From Granulosicoccus sp036478595 (GTDB lineage: Bacteria; Pseudomonadota; Gammaproteobacteria; Granulosicoccales; Granulosicoccaceae): DNA of 64,000 bases. The position numbers and the translations under genes were made by a program. This document shows, piece after piece, positions 45,257 to 55,339 of the stretch. Position 1 is the first letter of the stretch, and each line of letters starts with the position of its first letter. The DNA is taken from NCBI GenBank assembly GCA_036478595.1, contig JAZGEF010000039.1:62001-126000 (forward strand), in the 5' to 3' direction. The notes beneath the pieces were generated by a model, which searched no databases, was not told the DNA's origin, and worked only from the letters and a program-made list of their open reading frames with translations.

Positions 45257-46015
45257 CTAAACAATGGCAGCCTCAGGCCCGCATACAGGGCAATCTGGGC
45301 TTTTGCTTAAACGGATTTCCGTCCATTCCATATTAAGCCCATCAAACAATACCAAGCGGCCAGTGAGTGTTTCGCCTATATCGCATAACACCTTAATCGC
45401 TTCAATGGCTTGAGCGCACCCGATCATGCCCACCACTGGGCCAAGTACTCCAGCTTGCGCACAAGTTTCAGCAGCTTCAGTGTTGCTGTTATACAGACAG
45501 CGATAACAAGGTGTATTGGCTTGGCCAGGTCGGATGACGGTTAATTGCCCATCAAAGCGGATCGCTGCTCCAGAGACTAAAGGCACCTTGTTTTGTACAC
45601 AAGCTTTATTAACCGCAAACCGGGTAGGGAAGTTATCACTGCAATCCAACACCACATCGCATGTGGGTATGATCTCGTTGAGTTCTTCGGCTTCGAGTGC
45701 GTAGTTGATTTCATTAATAACGATGTTCGGATTAATGGCTAAGCATTGTGCTTTGGCGGAGGCCACTTTTAGTTCACCCACTCGCTGTGTGGTGTGCGCA
45801 ATCTGGCGTTGCAAATTTGAGACTTCCACCGTATCAAAATCAGCAAATGTTAATTGGCCTACACCCGCGCCCGCCAGGTACATCGCCACCGGCGAGCCCA
45901 AGCCACCCATGCCGACTATCAAAGCATGGCTAGCAAGTAATTTTTGTTGCCCGGCTTCACCTACTGAAGGTAGTGTGAGATGGCGGCTGTAACGATCTGT
46001 TTCATCTGGGTTCAT
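45257..46015 (-). CDS. moeB: MoeB/ThiF-family adenylyltransferase
   Basis: A 252-residue E1-like enzyme. ALIVGMGGLGSPVAMYLAGA is the ATP loop; LDCSDNFPTRFAVN and zinc cysteines CYRC and CPVCG are family features. It most resembles MoeB, which adenylates the molybdopterin synthase small subunit; ThiF and HesA relatives are close alternatives. ATG 46015 (MNPDETDRYSRH) fits the family; the longer frame from 46129 runs into acpH on the other strand. No rhodanese domain. Confidence 0.88.
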   Translation of the reverse strand: MNPDETDRYSRHLTLPSVGEAGQQKLLASHALIVGMGGLGSPVAMYLAGAGVGQLTFADFDTVEVSNLQRQIAHTTQRVGELKVASAKAQCLAINPNIVINEINYALEAEELNEIIPTCDVVLDCSDNFPTRFAVNKACVQNKVPLVSGAAIRFDGQLTVIRPGQANTPCYRCLYNSNTEAAETCAQAGVLGPVVGMIGCAQAIEAIKVLCDIGETLTGRLVLFDGLNMEWTEIRLSKSPDCPVCGPEAAIV

Positions 46016-46069
46016 GTGTATAGCATACCGGGTATAGTGGGGTGGTAGAAGTCGCGAACAATACAAAAC

Positions 46070-46678
46070 ATGAATTTTCTGGCCCATGCCTATTTTGCTG
46101 ATGGCGATGCTGAACGCATCGTTGGCCAATTTTGTGGTGATTTTGTTCGTGGCTCTGATCTAGGTGCATATAGTATTGGTATTCAACGCGGCATACGCAT
46201 GCACCGACAGATTGATGCATTTACTGATAGGCACTCCGCAGTGTTGGGTGTGCGGCCGTTGTTTATTCCGCCTCTGAGGCGGCTCGCAGGTGTGGTCACA
46301 GATGTTGTTTATGATCATTGTTTAGCGATAGCTTGGGCGCACTATTCCAATCGTGATTTTGATCTCTATATTGACGAGGTCACGGCAGCACTCTTAGAGC
46401 ACAAGCATGAAGTGCCGGAGCGCATGCAAAGGTTTATCGATTTTATAATTAAGCACAAAGTGTTGCAGGCCAACAGGGACTTTGCAGGGGTGGAGGTAAC
46501 ATTACAGCGTTTGTCAGCTCGTAGTAAGGTGTTTGCACCCTTGGCCTGTGGTGCAGCCGTGGCACAGGACAATATGGAGGCCCTACGGGCCAGTTTTGAC
46601 GAGTTCTTTCCCGAGCTGCAAACCCACGTCAATGAACTTAAGCTATTGAACGATACAGGACGGAGTGAGGCACAGTAA
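46070..46678 (+). CDS. acpH: Acyl carrier protein phosphodiesterase
   Basis: A 202-residue AcpH of the HD-like fold, which removes 4'-phosphopantetheine from holo-ACP in E. coli. MNFLAHAYFADGDAERIVGQ, GDFVRG and RGIRMHRQIDAFTDRH are characteristic. ppk begins directly at the next base after the stop. Divergent from moeB with a 54-base gap. Confidence 0.92.
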   Translation: MNFLAHAYFADGDAERIVGQFCGDFVRGSDLGAYSIGIQRGIRMHRQIDAFTDRHSAVLGVRPLFIPPLRRLAGVVTDVVYDHCLAIAWAHYSNRDFDLYIDEVTAALLEHKHEVPERMQRFIDFIIKHKVLQANRDFAGVEVTLQRLSARSKVFAPLACGAAVAQDNMEALRASFDEFFPELQTHVNELKLLNDTGRSEAQ

Positions 46679-48853
46679 ATGCAATCTGATCGTACTATGG
46701 ATCGCAAACAAACCAGCAAGCCAACAGGATCTGGGGAGGCGCCTAAAAGCGTGGTTGCACCCAAGTTGTCCGCCGCGCAAAATATCCACCTAGCTAACCG
46801 CGAGCTTAGCTTTCTTGCGTTCAATAAACGCGTGTTGGCACTAGCCAATGATGAATCGGTACCGTTGTTAGAGCGTCTTCGGTTTTTGTGTATTTCCAGT
46901 AGCAACCTAGATGAATTTTTCGAGATCCGCGTTGCTGGAATTAAACAAAAAATTGCTGGCGGAATAGACGCTGCTGGGCAAGACGGTTTATCTCCGCAAC
47001 AAGAGCTCAACGCAATAACCTTGTCGGCTCATTCCTTTGTTGAATCGCAGTACGAACTATTAAACAACACCCTATTGCCAACGCTAGCTGAACAAGACAT
47101 ACAGTTTTTTAGTCGCCAAACCTGGGACGAAGATATGTCTGCCTGGGTTAAAGAGTATTTCGATAATGACATCGCGCCAGTGCTTAGTCCACTGGGCCTT
47201 GATCCCGCGCATCCATTCCCGAGGCTGACAAATAAAAGCCTAAATTTTATAGTTGATCTACAGGGTGTTGATGCCTTCGGCCGAGATTCGGGTTTCGCCC
47301 TAGTCCGCGCGCCAAGGTCGTTACCACGTGTTATACCCGTGCCTAAGGATATTTGTGCATCAGAACATGGCTACGTATTTCTATCTTCAATCATTCATTC
47401 TCAAATGGGTTCAATGTTTAATGGTATGGATCCGGTGGGTGTGTATCAATTTAAGGTGACGCGTAATAGTGATCTATACGTATCAGACGAGGAAGTGGCA
47501 AACTTACGGCGTGCCTTGGAAAGCGAACTCCTGCAACGCAATTTTGGCCAAGCTGTGCGGTTAGAAGTGGCTGCTAATTGCCCACCAAGCATTATTAAGT
47601 ATCTTCAAAATCAATTTAGGCTAACCGATATAGATGTGTACCGGGTTGATGGCCCCGTAAACCTTAATCGTTTAGTAGACATACCCGATGAGATTGATCG
47701 CCCTGATCTCAAGTACAACGCATTTACACCTAGCATAGCGCCTGCGTTTAGTGCCACATTTGATGGTGGCATGAACATTTTTGAATATGTCAGTCAACGC
47801 TCACCTATTTTATTGCACCACCCATATCAGTCTTACGATCCAGTGATCGAATTGGTCAGGCAAGCAGCATCTGATCCAAACGTGCTAGCCATTAAGCAAA
47901 CCCTGTACCGCACCGGTTCGCAATCAGTGTTTGTTAAATACTTAATGGAAGCCTCGCGTGCTGGCAAAGATGTCACCGTGGTTATCGAGCTACGTGCACG
48001 CTTTGATGAACAAGCTAATATTCATTTGGCAACACTATTACAAGATGCCGGTATACAGGTGGTGTACGGCGTGGTGGGTTTTAAAACGCACGCCAAAATG
48101 CTGATAGTGGTGCGGCGCGAGAAGAAAAAACTAATGAAGTACGTGCATGTTGGCACGGGTAACTACCACGCCACTACGGCGAGGTTATATACTGACCTTA
48201 GTATCATAAGCACGCATAAAAAATTAGGCAATGATGTTCAAAAGGTGTTTACACAATTAACAGGTTTGGGTAAAACACGGCACCTCAAGCAACTAGTACA
48301 AGCTCCATTTATGTTGCATAAATTCATCATTGAAAAAATAAAGCGTGAAATCGCTATCTCTAAGGATGGCGGGGAAGCGCGTATTATCGCGCGTATGAAT
48401 TCCCTGGTTGACCCAGCCGTCATCGAAGCGCTCTATAACGCATCAAAGCATGGTGTAAAAATTGATCTAATCGTGCGCGGCATTTGTGTATTGAAGCCAC
48501 AAGTGCCGGGGCTATCTGAAAACATCCGCGTAGTATCGGTGCTTGGGCGATTTCTAGAGCACTCTAGAGTGTTTTACTTTTATGGCGGTGGTGTTGAATC
48601 GCTTTACCTAAGTAGCGCCGACTGGATGCCGCGCAATTTTTTTAATCGCGTCGAAATTGCCATACCGGTTGAAGGCGATGCGCTAAATCGGATTAAAGAC
48701 GAATGCCTCGATCGATATATCGCTGACAACTGCTACAGCTGGGAGCTGCAGGCTGACGGTGATTACAAGCGCCTGCAAGCCAAAGAGCCTAAGCAGTTTA
48801 GTGCGCAACTATCATTGATTGATCAATATTCGTCGGTATACACCGCCGAATAA
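46679..48853 (+). CDS. ppk: Polyphosphate kinase 1
   Basis: A 724-residue PPK1 that polymerises the ATP gamma-phosphate into polyphosphate. The N domain has NRELSFLAFNKRVL, followed by the head domain and two phospholipase-D-like domains: AIKQTLYRTG and GFKTHAKMLIVVRR carry the catalytic histidine, and HVGTGNYHATTARLYTDLS follows. The N-terminal 35 residues are low-complexity. It starts at the base following the acpH stop and converges on ppx 18 bases away. Confidence 0.97.
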   Translation: MQSDRTMDRKQTSKPTGSGEAPKSVVAPKLSAAQNIHLANRELSFLAFNKRVLALANDESVPLLERLRFLCISSSNLDEFFEIRVAGIKQKIAGGIDAAGQDGLSPQQELNAITLSAHSFVESQYELLNNTLLPTLAEQDIQFFSRQTWDEDMSAWVKEYFDNDIAPVLSPLGLDPAHPFPRLTNKSLNFIVDLQGVDAFGRDSGFALVRAPRSLPRVIPVPKDICASEHGYVFLSSIIHSQMGSMFNGMDPVGVYQFKVTRNSDLYVSDEEVANLRRALESELLQRNFGQAVRLEVAANCPPSIIKYLQNQFRLTDIDVYRVDGPVNLNRLVDIPDEIDRPDLKYNAFTPSIAPAFSATFDGGMNIFEYVSQRSPILLHHPYQSYDPVIELVRQAASDPNVLAIKQTLYRTGSQSVFVKYLMEASRAGKDVTVVIELRARFDEQANIHLATLLQDAGIQVVYGVVGFKTHAKMLIVVRREKKKLMKYVHVGTGNYHATTARLYTDLSIISTHKKLGNDVQKVFTQLTGLGKTRHLKQLVQAPFMLHKFIIEKIKREIAISKDGGEARIIARMNSLVDPAVIEALYNASKHGVKIDLIVRGICVLKPQVPGLSENIRVVSVLGRFLEHSRVFYFYGGGVESLYLSSADWMPRNFFNRVEIAIPVEGDALNRIKDECLDRYIADNCYSWELQADGDYKRLQAKEPKQFSAQLSLIDQYSSVYTAE

Positions 48854-48871
48854 TTCATTTACCGTCGATAA

Positions 48872-50374
48872 TCAGGTTTTCACTTTTAAGGTAATCCCAA
48901 TTTCATCCAAGCGATCAGCTTCGCTACTCAGATTCGCTTGGGTAAGTGGGTGCTCATCCATCCATTGCTGATCAACTATTAAGCTAAGTTGGTTATCCTT
49001 AACCTTAAACTTTAGTTTGTCAGCTTCACTGCCGTGCCTGCCACGGTGCAGCAATGCTGATAGTCGGAGCAAGGACAACAACCTGCCAATGCGATCCTGC
49101 TCGGGTTTGCTTAGATTGGTGAAGGCATTTACATCCAACTTGCGCCGATGGTAACGTACTAAAAATGCCAGTACGGTTTGTTCAGCGATTGAGAATCCAA
49201 GCAAGTCTGAATTTTCCAATATGTAGGCACCATGTTTATGAAACTGAGTATGCGATATGCCTAAACCCACCTCATGAAGTTGTGCGGCCCAACTTAACTG
49301 TTGGCAATCTGTTTCAGTATCGAGCGCCCAGCTTGCTGCCACTAAATTAAATAGCCGTTTGGCAGTGGTTTCTACACGTGTGGCTTGTTCGGGGTCGACC
49401 GAGTAGCGTCGAGTTAAGCTATCGATGGTTTGCAATTGTGTATTGTGATGTTCGACTTGGCCGATCATGTCGAATATCAAACCTTCGCGAAGCGCCACTT
49501 GGCTAGCATGCAGTGCATCAATATCCAGTGATTTCATAATCGCTTTTAGCACGGCGATACCACCAACCAGCACTTGCGTGCGGTCTTTACTCACTTGTTT
49601 TAAATCCAGTTTGCTTATATCACCTGCTTTATATAACTTATCGAGCAGCTTGTTGATGCCTTCAAGCGTGATAACGCCATCACTGATACCCAGTTCTAGC
49701 TGCAATCGCGATACGGCTTTAATTGTTCCGCTACAGCCGATGGCCTCAAGCCAACCCTTTTTGCGATACTCCCGCTGTACAGGTTCAAGTTCTGATTGTG
49801 CGCTGAGCACGGCTTTTTTAAATTGTTCTTTGGTGATCTTGCCATCGGCGAAGTAGCGCTTGGAGAAACTCACGCAACCAATGTTGATACTTTCCATTAA
49901 ACACGGCTTAAGCTTTTTACCAATCACCAATTCGGTGCTGCCACCGCCAATATCGATCACCAGGCGTTTGCCGCTAGATTCAGGCAGCGCGTGGGCAACT
50001 GATGAGTAAATGAGGCGGGCTTCTTCACGGCCGGATATAATCTCAATGGGTCTGCCGATGATCTGCTCAGCTTGTGTCATAAAGTGTTTGCGGTTTTTGG
50101 CTCGGCGTAATGTGTTGGTGCCAACAGCACGAATGCGTTTTTTTGGCACGTCACGCAGCCGCTGCGCGAACTGACTCAGTGTTTGCAGCCCACGCTCTTG
50201 GGTATCGAGGGTAATGTTTTTTTGCTTGTCTAGGCCTTCGCCAAGGCGTACAGGGTGGCGCAGGCTATCGATGATACGAATGGTACTGCCATCTTCTTGG
50301 GCAACGACCATATGAAAGCTGTTTGATCCTAGATCAATTGCAGCGAACGTCTTGTTGGTTTCGTCCGTTTTCAT
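48872..50374 (-). CDS. ppx: Exopolyphosphatase
   Basis: A 500-residue Ppx/GppA phosphatase. FAAIDLGSNSFHMVVAQEDG and VIDIGGGSTELVIG are the actin-fold phosphate motifs; an HD-like C-terminal domain includes AAQLHEVGLGISHTQFHKHG. It degrades polyphosphate made by ppk. GppA (pppGpp hydrolase) is a related alternative, but the domain order and pairing with ppk favour Ppx. The start overlaps the prmC end by 41 bases. Confidence 0.94.
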   Translation of the reverse strand: MKTDETNKTFAAIDLGSNSFHMVVAQEDGSTIRIIDSLRHPVRLGEGLDKQKNITLDTQERGLQTLSQFAQRLRDVPKKRIRAVGTNTLRRAKNRKHFMTQAEQIIGRPIEIISGREEARLIYSSVAHALPESSGKRLVIDIGGGSTELVIGKKLKPCLMESINIGCVSFSKRYFADGKITKEQFKKAVLSAQSELEPVQREYRKKGWLEAIGCSGTIKAVSRLQLELGISDGVITLEGINKLLDKLYKAGDISKLDLKQVSKDRTQVLVGGIAVLKAIMKSLDIDALHASQVALREGLIFDMIGQVEHHNTQLQTIDSLTRRYSVDPEQATRVETTAKRLFNLVAASWALDTETDCQQLSWAAQLHEVGLGISHTQFHKHGAYILENSDLLGFSIAEQTVLAFLVRYHRRKLDVNAFTNLSKPEQDRIGRLLSLLRLSALLHRGRHGSEADKLKFKVKDNQLSLIVDQQWMDEHPLTQANLSSEADRLDEIGITLKVKT

Positions 50375-51251
50375 TTGTTGCAGTGCTTGAACCCGTTTTG
50401 CCTACGGTCGTTTTGGCTACAGTAATGCGCTCGTGACCAGCCAGATCGCGTTTACTCTCTATATAGTTATAGTCGTATTTTTCCATAAGCTCTCTAACCT
50501 GTATACCTTGGTTGTATCCGTGCTCCAGTATTACAGTGCAATCGTGGGTGCCAATACGTTGTGCATCGATTAGGATTTGCTCGATATCTGCCAATCCCTG
50601 TTTTGCGCTAAGCAATGCATTTTGCGGCTCAAACTTCAGAGCTGGCGCACGTAGGTGAGGATCTTGAGGGCTTATGTACGGGGGGTTGCTGACGATTAGT
50701 TTAAAGCGATTATTCTCAAATGGTGTACCCCAGTTACCGTGTACCAAGTTTATAAGCCCTGGGACTAAGCGTTCGGCGTTACCAGTGGCAACCTGTATAG
50801 CGGCTTCGCTAATATCGCTAGCAGTGATCGGTGATTTCAGCTCAGAGGCGAGGGCGATCGCGATAGCGCCAGAGCCGGTGCCCATCTCTAATACGGGCCC
50901 GCCTGTTTGGCGATAAACCATTAATGCGTGCTCAACCAACACTTCAGTATCAGCACGCGGTATCAGCACATCGGGCGTGACGTTAATAGGTAGAGACCAA
51001 AACTCTTTAACGCCCGTGATATAGGCCAGTGGCTTGCCATCGATGCGAGCTTGCAAGTTTTTTTCAAGTGCTTCGAAATTTGCGGCGTCGATTACCTTGT
51101 CTGGCCAAGCATACAGGTCGGTGCGTTTAATACCCAGTGAATGGCAGAGCAGCAACTCAGCATCGAGCCGCGCCGAGCTTAGGCTAGAAAGGCGATTGGT
51201 AGCAGCAGCCACCCAGCTTGCTAAGGTGAGCGACACCGGGTTATTCGGCAC
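50334..51251 (-). CDS. prmC: Release factor glutamine methyltransferase
   Basis: PrmC (HemK) methylates the Gln of the GGQ motif in release factors, including PrfA encoded just upstream. The 305-residue protein has VLIPRADTEVLVEHAL, VLEMGTGSGAIAIALA and the catalytic NPPY (IVSNPPYISPQDPH). After GHERITVAK, where relatives stop, it carries about 20 extra polar residues encoded in the overlap with ppx. Starts 11 bases inside the prfA end. Confidence 0.96.
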   Translation of the reverse strand: MPNNPVSLTLASWVAAATNRLSSLSSARLDAELLLCHSLGIKRTDLYAWPDKVIDAANFEALEKNLQARIDGKPLAYITGVKEFWSLPINVTPDVLIPRADTEVLVEHALMVYRQTGGPVLEMGTGSGAIAIALASELKSPITASDISEAAIQVATGNAERLVPGLINLVHGNWGTPFENNRFKLIVSNPPYISPQDPHLRAPALKFEPQNALLSAKQGLADIEQILIDAQRIGTHDCTVILEHGYNQGIQVRELMEKYDYNYIESKRDLAGHERITVAKTTVGKTGSSTATNENGRNQQDVRCN

Positions 51252-52326
51252 CGATCTCAGTTAACAGTTGCGCCTGGTGCTCGGAAATTAGCGGTTCTAT
51301 TACTTCACTTAAGCTGCCGGTCATGATTTCATCCAGCTTGTAAAGCGTTAAGTTGATTCGGTGATCGGTTAGTCGACCTTGCGGGAAGTTATAGGTGCGT
51401 ATACGTTCTGAACGATCACCACTGCCCACCTGTAAACGTCGCGATTCGGATTCTTCTTCGTGCTGTGCACTGGATGCCACATCAAGCAATCGCGCTTGTA
51501 ACAACTTCATCGCTTTGGCGCGATTTTTATGTTGCGATCGTTCGTCCTGGCATTCCACCACCATGCCACTGGGCGCATGAGTAAGACGCACAGCGGAATC
51601 CGTTTTGTTAACGTGCTGACCACCGGCCCCTGATGCACGAAATGTATCGATGCGAATATCGGCCGGATTGATATCAATCTCTTCTATTTCTTCGGCTTCT
51701 GGCAGTATTGCAACAGTGGCTGCGGATGTATGCACGCGCCCTTGCGATTCAGTTTCGGGAACACGTTGCACCCGGTGAGCGCCTGATTCAAACTTTAGCC
51801 GTGAAAAAACAGACTTACCACTTAAGCGACAAATAACTTCTTTGTAACCACCGTGATCACCTGGGCGTTCACTGATAATTTCTGATTGCCATTTATTGTT
51901 CTCAGCATAACGAAGGTACATACGCAGTAGATCGCCTGCAAAAATTGCTGCTTCGTCTCCGCCCGCGCCGGCTCGAATTTCAAGAAATGCGTTGTACTCA
52001 TCTCGCGGGTCCCGTGGCAGCAGTAGTGTTTGGAGTTGCTGATTAAGCTCATCAATCTGATGTTCAAGCCCTGGGATTTCTTCTTCTGCCATGGTGCGCA
52101 TATCGGCATCAGAATCCTTGGCCATCTCTTTAGCACTCTGCAACGCCGCCTGAGTGGTTTGGTAACCGCTAAACGCAGTAACCAGCGGTTCGAGCTGCGA
52201 ATACTCCTGTGACAGGGCGCGAAACTGATTTTGATCGCTAATAATATCGGCCTCGCCAAGCAGGGCAGCGATTTCTTCGTGCCTCTCACTAACGGTCTCT
52301 AATCGTGCTTTTATCGAGGCTTTCAT
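51241..52326 (-). CDS. prfA: Peptide chain release factor 1
   Basis: A 361-residue RF1 that terminates translation at UAA and UAG. The GGQ loop is in FRASGAGGQHVNKTDSAVRL. The stop-codon-recognition region has the RF1-type PxT motif (RVPETESQGRVHTSAATV), not the RF2 SPF motif. Start overlaps the hemA stop by 4 bases. Confidence 0.98.
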   Translation of the reverse strand: MKASIKARLETVSERHEEIAALLGEADIISDQNQFRALSQEYSQLEPLVTAFSGYQTTQAALQSAKEMAKDSDADMRTMAEEEIPGLEHQIDELNQQLQTLLLPRDPRDEYNAFLEIRAGAGGDEAAIFAGDLLRMYLRYAENNKWQSEIISERPGDHGGYKEVICRLSGKSVFSRLKFESGAHRVQRVPETESQGRVHTSAATVAILPEAEEIEEIDINPADIRIDTFRASGAGGQHVNKTDSAVRLTHAPSGMVVECQDERSQHKNRAKAMKLLQARLLDVASSAQHEEESESRRLQVGSGDRSERIRTYNFPQGRLTDHRINLTLYKLDEIMTGSLSEVIEPLISEHQAQLLTEIGAE

Positions 52327-53585
52327 GTTGATCGGTGTCTGATGTTCAGTAATCGCTCGGCGGCGCGCAGCAGTTCGTGATCGCTGCTTTCGGCTGCGAT
52401 ACGCATTTGAGCGGTGGGCTCGTGCATCATCTTGTTAGTCAAGCTATGAGCAAATTGTTGTATTACATCGTTTGGGTCTTGGCCTGCGGCTAATTGACTT
52501 TGAGCTTTGGCGAGTAAATCTGATTGCAGCGCTGAAACAGAATCGCGATAGAGCCGTATCGAATCAGTGGCAGTGCGTGCGCGAGCTTTGCGCTGAAAAT
52601 GTTCCACTTCAAGACGAATTATTTCTTCAGCTTGTTCCGCGGCGGCTTGCCTAGATTGCAGATTGGTTTCTATGACACCTCGTAAGTCATCCACTGAGTA
52701 CAAAAACACACTATCCAGGTCACCAACTTCTGATTCGACGTCGCGAGGTACGGCAATGTCGACAATTAGCATTGGACGATAGCGCCTGGCTTTGAGTGCT
52801 TTTTCAATCGCGCCCTTGCCGAGGATGGGTAAGCTTGAACCGGTAGCAGTGATGACAATATCTACCTTGCTCAATGCATCGCCAATGTTACTTAACGCGA
52901 GTGCTTGCCCGCCAACATCCGCAGCCAACGCGCTTGCGCGTTCCATAGTGCGGTTGGCGATGTAGATATCGGTGACGCCCTGAGCGATCAAATGTTGGGC
53001 GGCAAGGCGCATGGTATCGCCAGCGCCAATTAATAAAGCGCCATGTTTGGTCAAATCGGAAAAAATTTGCTTGGCCAGCGAAACGGCGGCAAAAGCAACA
53101 GAAACCGGGTTGCTGCCTATTTCGGTGTCAGTACGCACCAATTTGGCGGCCGAAAACGCCGATTGAAACAAAGGCGTCAGCTCTGAACCCACGGTTCCAG
53201 CAGCGCTAGCATTGCTGTAGGCTTGTTTCATCTGACCTAGGATCTGGGGTTCGCCGACTACTAGTGAATCCAGGCCACTGCAAACGCGCATCAAATGATG
53301 AACCACGTCACGATCTGTGTGTCGAAAGAGGTAGTCGTTGAAGTGTGGCTGCTGCAGGTCGAGATAATGGTGTAGCCAATGCAAAACCGGAGATGGGTCG
53401 TTGCCTTGCATACCACAGTAGATTTCAGTGCGATTGCATGTTGATACAATGGTGGCTTCGTTGACTGCAGGCAGGTTTTGTAGAGCCAACAATGCATTGG
53501 GCAATTGTTCATCGCCAATAGCCACGCGCTCCCGGATGTCGACGGGCGCCGTGTGATGATTCAAACCTAACGCAAGCAGCGACAT
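52323..53585 (-). CDS. hemA: Glutamyl-tRNA reductase
   Basis: A 420-residue HemA that reduces glutamyl-tRNA to glutamate-1-semialdehyde, the substrate of HemL. The catalytic cysteine lies in STCNRTEIY near residue 50; LIGAGDTMRLAAQHL is the NADPH-binding loop and IVDIAVPRDVE is conserved. The C-terminal dimerisation helices end with the MHEPTAQMR helix. First gene of hemA-prfA-prmC. Its start is 26 bases from a divergent gene. Confidence 0.97.
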   Translation of the reverse strand: MSLLALGLNHHTAPVDIRERVAIGDEQLPNALLALQNLPAVNEATIVSTCNRTEIYCGMQGNDPSPVLHWLHHYLDLQQPHFNDYLFRHTDRDVVHHLMRVCSGLDSLVVGEPQILGQMKQAYSNASAAGTVGSELTPLFQSAFSAAKLVRTDTEIGSNPVSVAFAAVSLAKQIFSDLTKHGALLIGAGDTMRLAAQHLIAQGVTDIYIANRTMERASALAADVGGQALALSNIGDALSKVDIVITATGSSLPILGKGAIEKALKARRYRPMLIVDIAVPRDVESEVGDLDSVFLYSVDDLRGVIETNLQSRQAAAEQAEEIIRLEVEHFQRKARARTATDSIRLYRDSVSALQSDLLAKAQSQLAAGQDPNDVIQQFAHSLTNKMMHEPTAQMRIAAESSDHELLRAAERLLNIRHRST

Positions 53586-53611
53586 AAGCTAGTCATAATA
53601 CTGGAGAAACA

Positions 53612-55339
53612 ATGCGGATTGTTAGATCAAGCAAACAAATAGCTAAACCATTGCGGATCAGGCTGCTATCTGGTGCTGCCAGTATTGTGCTAATCGGGTG
53701 TAGCTCTTTGCCAGTCGTGCCGTCAGTTGCGGTTGCAGATGGTCACATTGATACACGCAGCCAGCTGATGTTCAACATCATGATTGGAGAGCTGGCTGGT
53801 CGGCGTGGACAGCTTAATGTCGCCACCGAAGCCTATATGAGCGCAGCTGAAATAAGCGACGATCAACGCGTTGCTGAGCGAGCCACTCAGCTGGCTGTTT
53901 GGGGCCGACGCTGGGAAGATGCCGAGATGGTAGGCAACCGCTGGCTATCTTTGGCACCTCAGAATGCCGAAGCGCACGAATTGTTGGCACAAATTTACCT
54001 ACAAACCGGCCAGGTTAATCGAGCATCGAAGGCACTCTCTGGCTTTATTATGCACAGCACAGACCGTAAAACAGCGGTGGATGAAGTCGTGCTTACGCTG
54101 ATGCGCGAGGCGGATCGAGCTCGCTCCCTGGAGATCATGGCAAACCTTGCTAACCAGCACTCGGGTGAAGTTGAAATAATTGTTGCACAAGCGCGGATGG
54201 CACTGTCTGTCGGTGGGCGTGATGACGCGCTAGAGCATGCGCAATCCGCGTTAGCACTTGATCCCGATAACGGCAGCGCTCTGCTGATAAAGGCACAAGC
54301 CTTGGGTGCAATGGGTAAGCCAGAAGAGGGCATTGCAGACATTCGTAAAGCACTTGATAATGATGAGCCCAATATTGAATTACGGTTGGGCTTTGCTCAA
54401 CTGTTAGTTGACGCAGGAAGGCACGACGATGCCAGTGAGCAACTGGAAATTTTGTATCAACAAGCAGCTACCACTAACCCTGATCTATTGCTAAACATGG
54501 GTTTGCTGGCGTTGGATTCCAAGCGTAGTGATGCAGCGATTCGTTATCTGGAAGCGTTACTTGGCACAGGTGAACATAGTGATCAAGCGCATTTTTATCT
54601 GGGCCGCATTCGCGATCAACAACAGGAGTACTCCACTGCCATTGACCACTACTCGCAAGTGCGAGACGAAAGCTTATATATACCTGCTCAGCTCAGATCT
54701 GCCGAACTACACAGCTTAATTGGAGAGCTTGATGCCGGCCGGCAACGTATTCAATCGTTAAAAAACGTTATCACTAATCAAGCGGTGCTTCCGCAAATAA
54801 TCACCACTGAAGCGCGCATGCTGCAAGATGCGGGTGAAGGTGCAGAGGCCATTAAGATACTCAGCGAAGGGCTCGCAAGCTTTCCTGACTCAGGTGAGTT
54901 GTTGTATTCACGTGCGTTGACAGCTGACGCCAATAACGATACGGAAATGCTACGTAATGATCTTAGCAGGCTGATTGAAGTAGAGCCTGATAATGCACAC
55001 GCAATGAACGCCTTGGGCTATCACCTAGCTGACAATGATCTCGAACTTGAACGCGCTATTGAGTTAGTTGAGCGTGCTCATCAACTCATCCCTAACGATG
55101 CTGCCATTATCGATAGTATGGGATGGGTACGTTATAAGGCGGGTGATAACGCAGTAGCGTTAGCGTATTTAAAACAAGCGTATGAATTATTACGTGATCC
55201 AGAAATCGCAGCACACCTGGGTGAAGTCATGTGGGTATCAGGTGCTCAAGACGCAGCGCGCGATCTTTGGAATAAAGCGCTACTAGAATCGCCGGATCAT
55301 CCCAAGCTTAAGCAGGCGATGGAACGTTTCATTCAGTGA
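53612..55339 (+). CDS. TPR-repeat lipoprotein
   Basis: A 575-residue secreted protein. LIGC with Cys30 is a plausible lipobox, followed by Ser-Ser, suggesting outer-membrane sorting. The body is a series of tetratricopeptide-like helical repeats; clear units are LLNMGLLALDSKRSDAAIRY, AHFYLGRIRDQQQEYSTAID and AHAMNALGYHLADNDLELER. This gene commonly precedes lolB in gammaproteobacteria; its function is unknown, probably a scaffold. GGAG precedes the ATG. The stop overlaps the lolB GTG start. Confidence 0.88.
   Translation: MRIVRSSKQIAKPLRIRLLSGAASIVLIGCSSLPVVPSVAVADGHIDTRSQLMFNIMIGELAGRRGQLNVATEAYMSAAEISDDQRVAERATQLAVWGRRWEDAEMVGNRWLSLAPQNAEAHELLAQIYLQTGQVNRASKALSGFIMHSTDRKTAVDEVVLTLMREADRARSLEIMANLANQHSGEVEIIVAQARMALSVGGRDDALEHAQSALALDPDNGSALLIKAQALGAMGKPEEGIADIRKALDNDEPNIELRLGFAQLLVDAGRHDDASEQLEILYQQAATTNPDLLLNMGLLALDSKRSDAAIRYLEALLGTGEHSDQAHFYLGRIRDQQQEYSTAIDHYSQVRDESLYIPAQLRSAELHSLIGELDAGRQRIQSLKNVITNQAVLPQIITTEARMLQDAGEGAEAIKILSEGLASFPDSGELLYSRALTADANNDTEMLRNDLSRLIEVEPDNAHAMNALGYHLADNDLELERAIELVERAHQLIPNDAAIIDSMGWVRYKAGDNAVALAYLKQAYELLRDPEIAAHLGEVMWVSGAQDAARDLWNKALLESPDHPKLKQAMERFIQ

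Noticed and set aside
46366..47010. A 214-codon minus-strand frame across acpH and ppk
   Set aside because: It is antisense to two clear genes, has serine- and leucine-rich shadow composition and no ribosome binding site.
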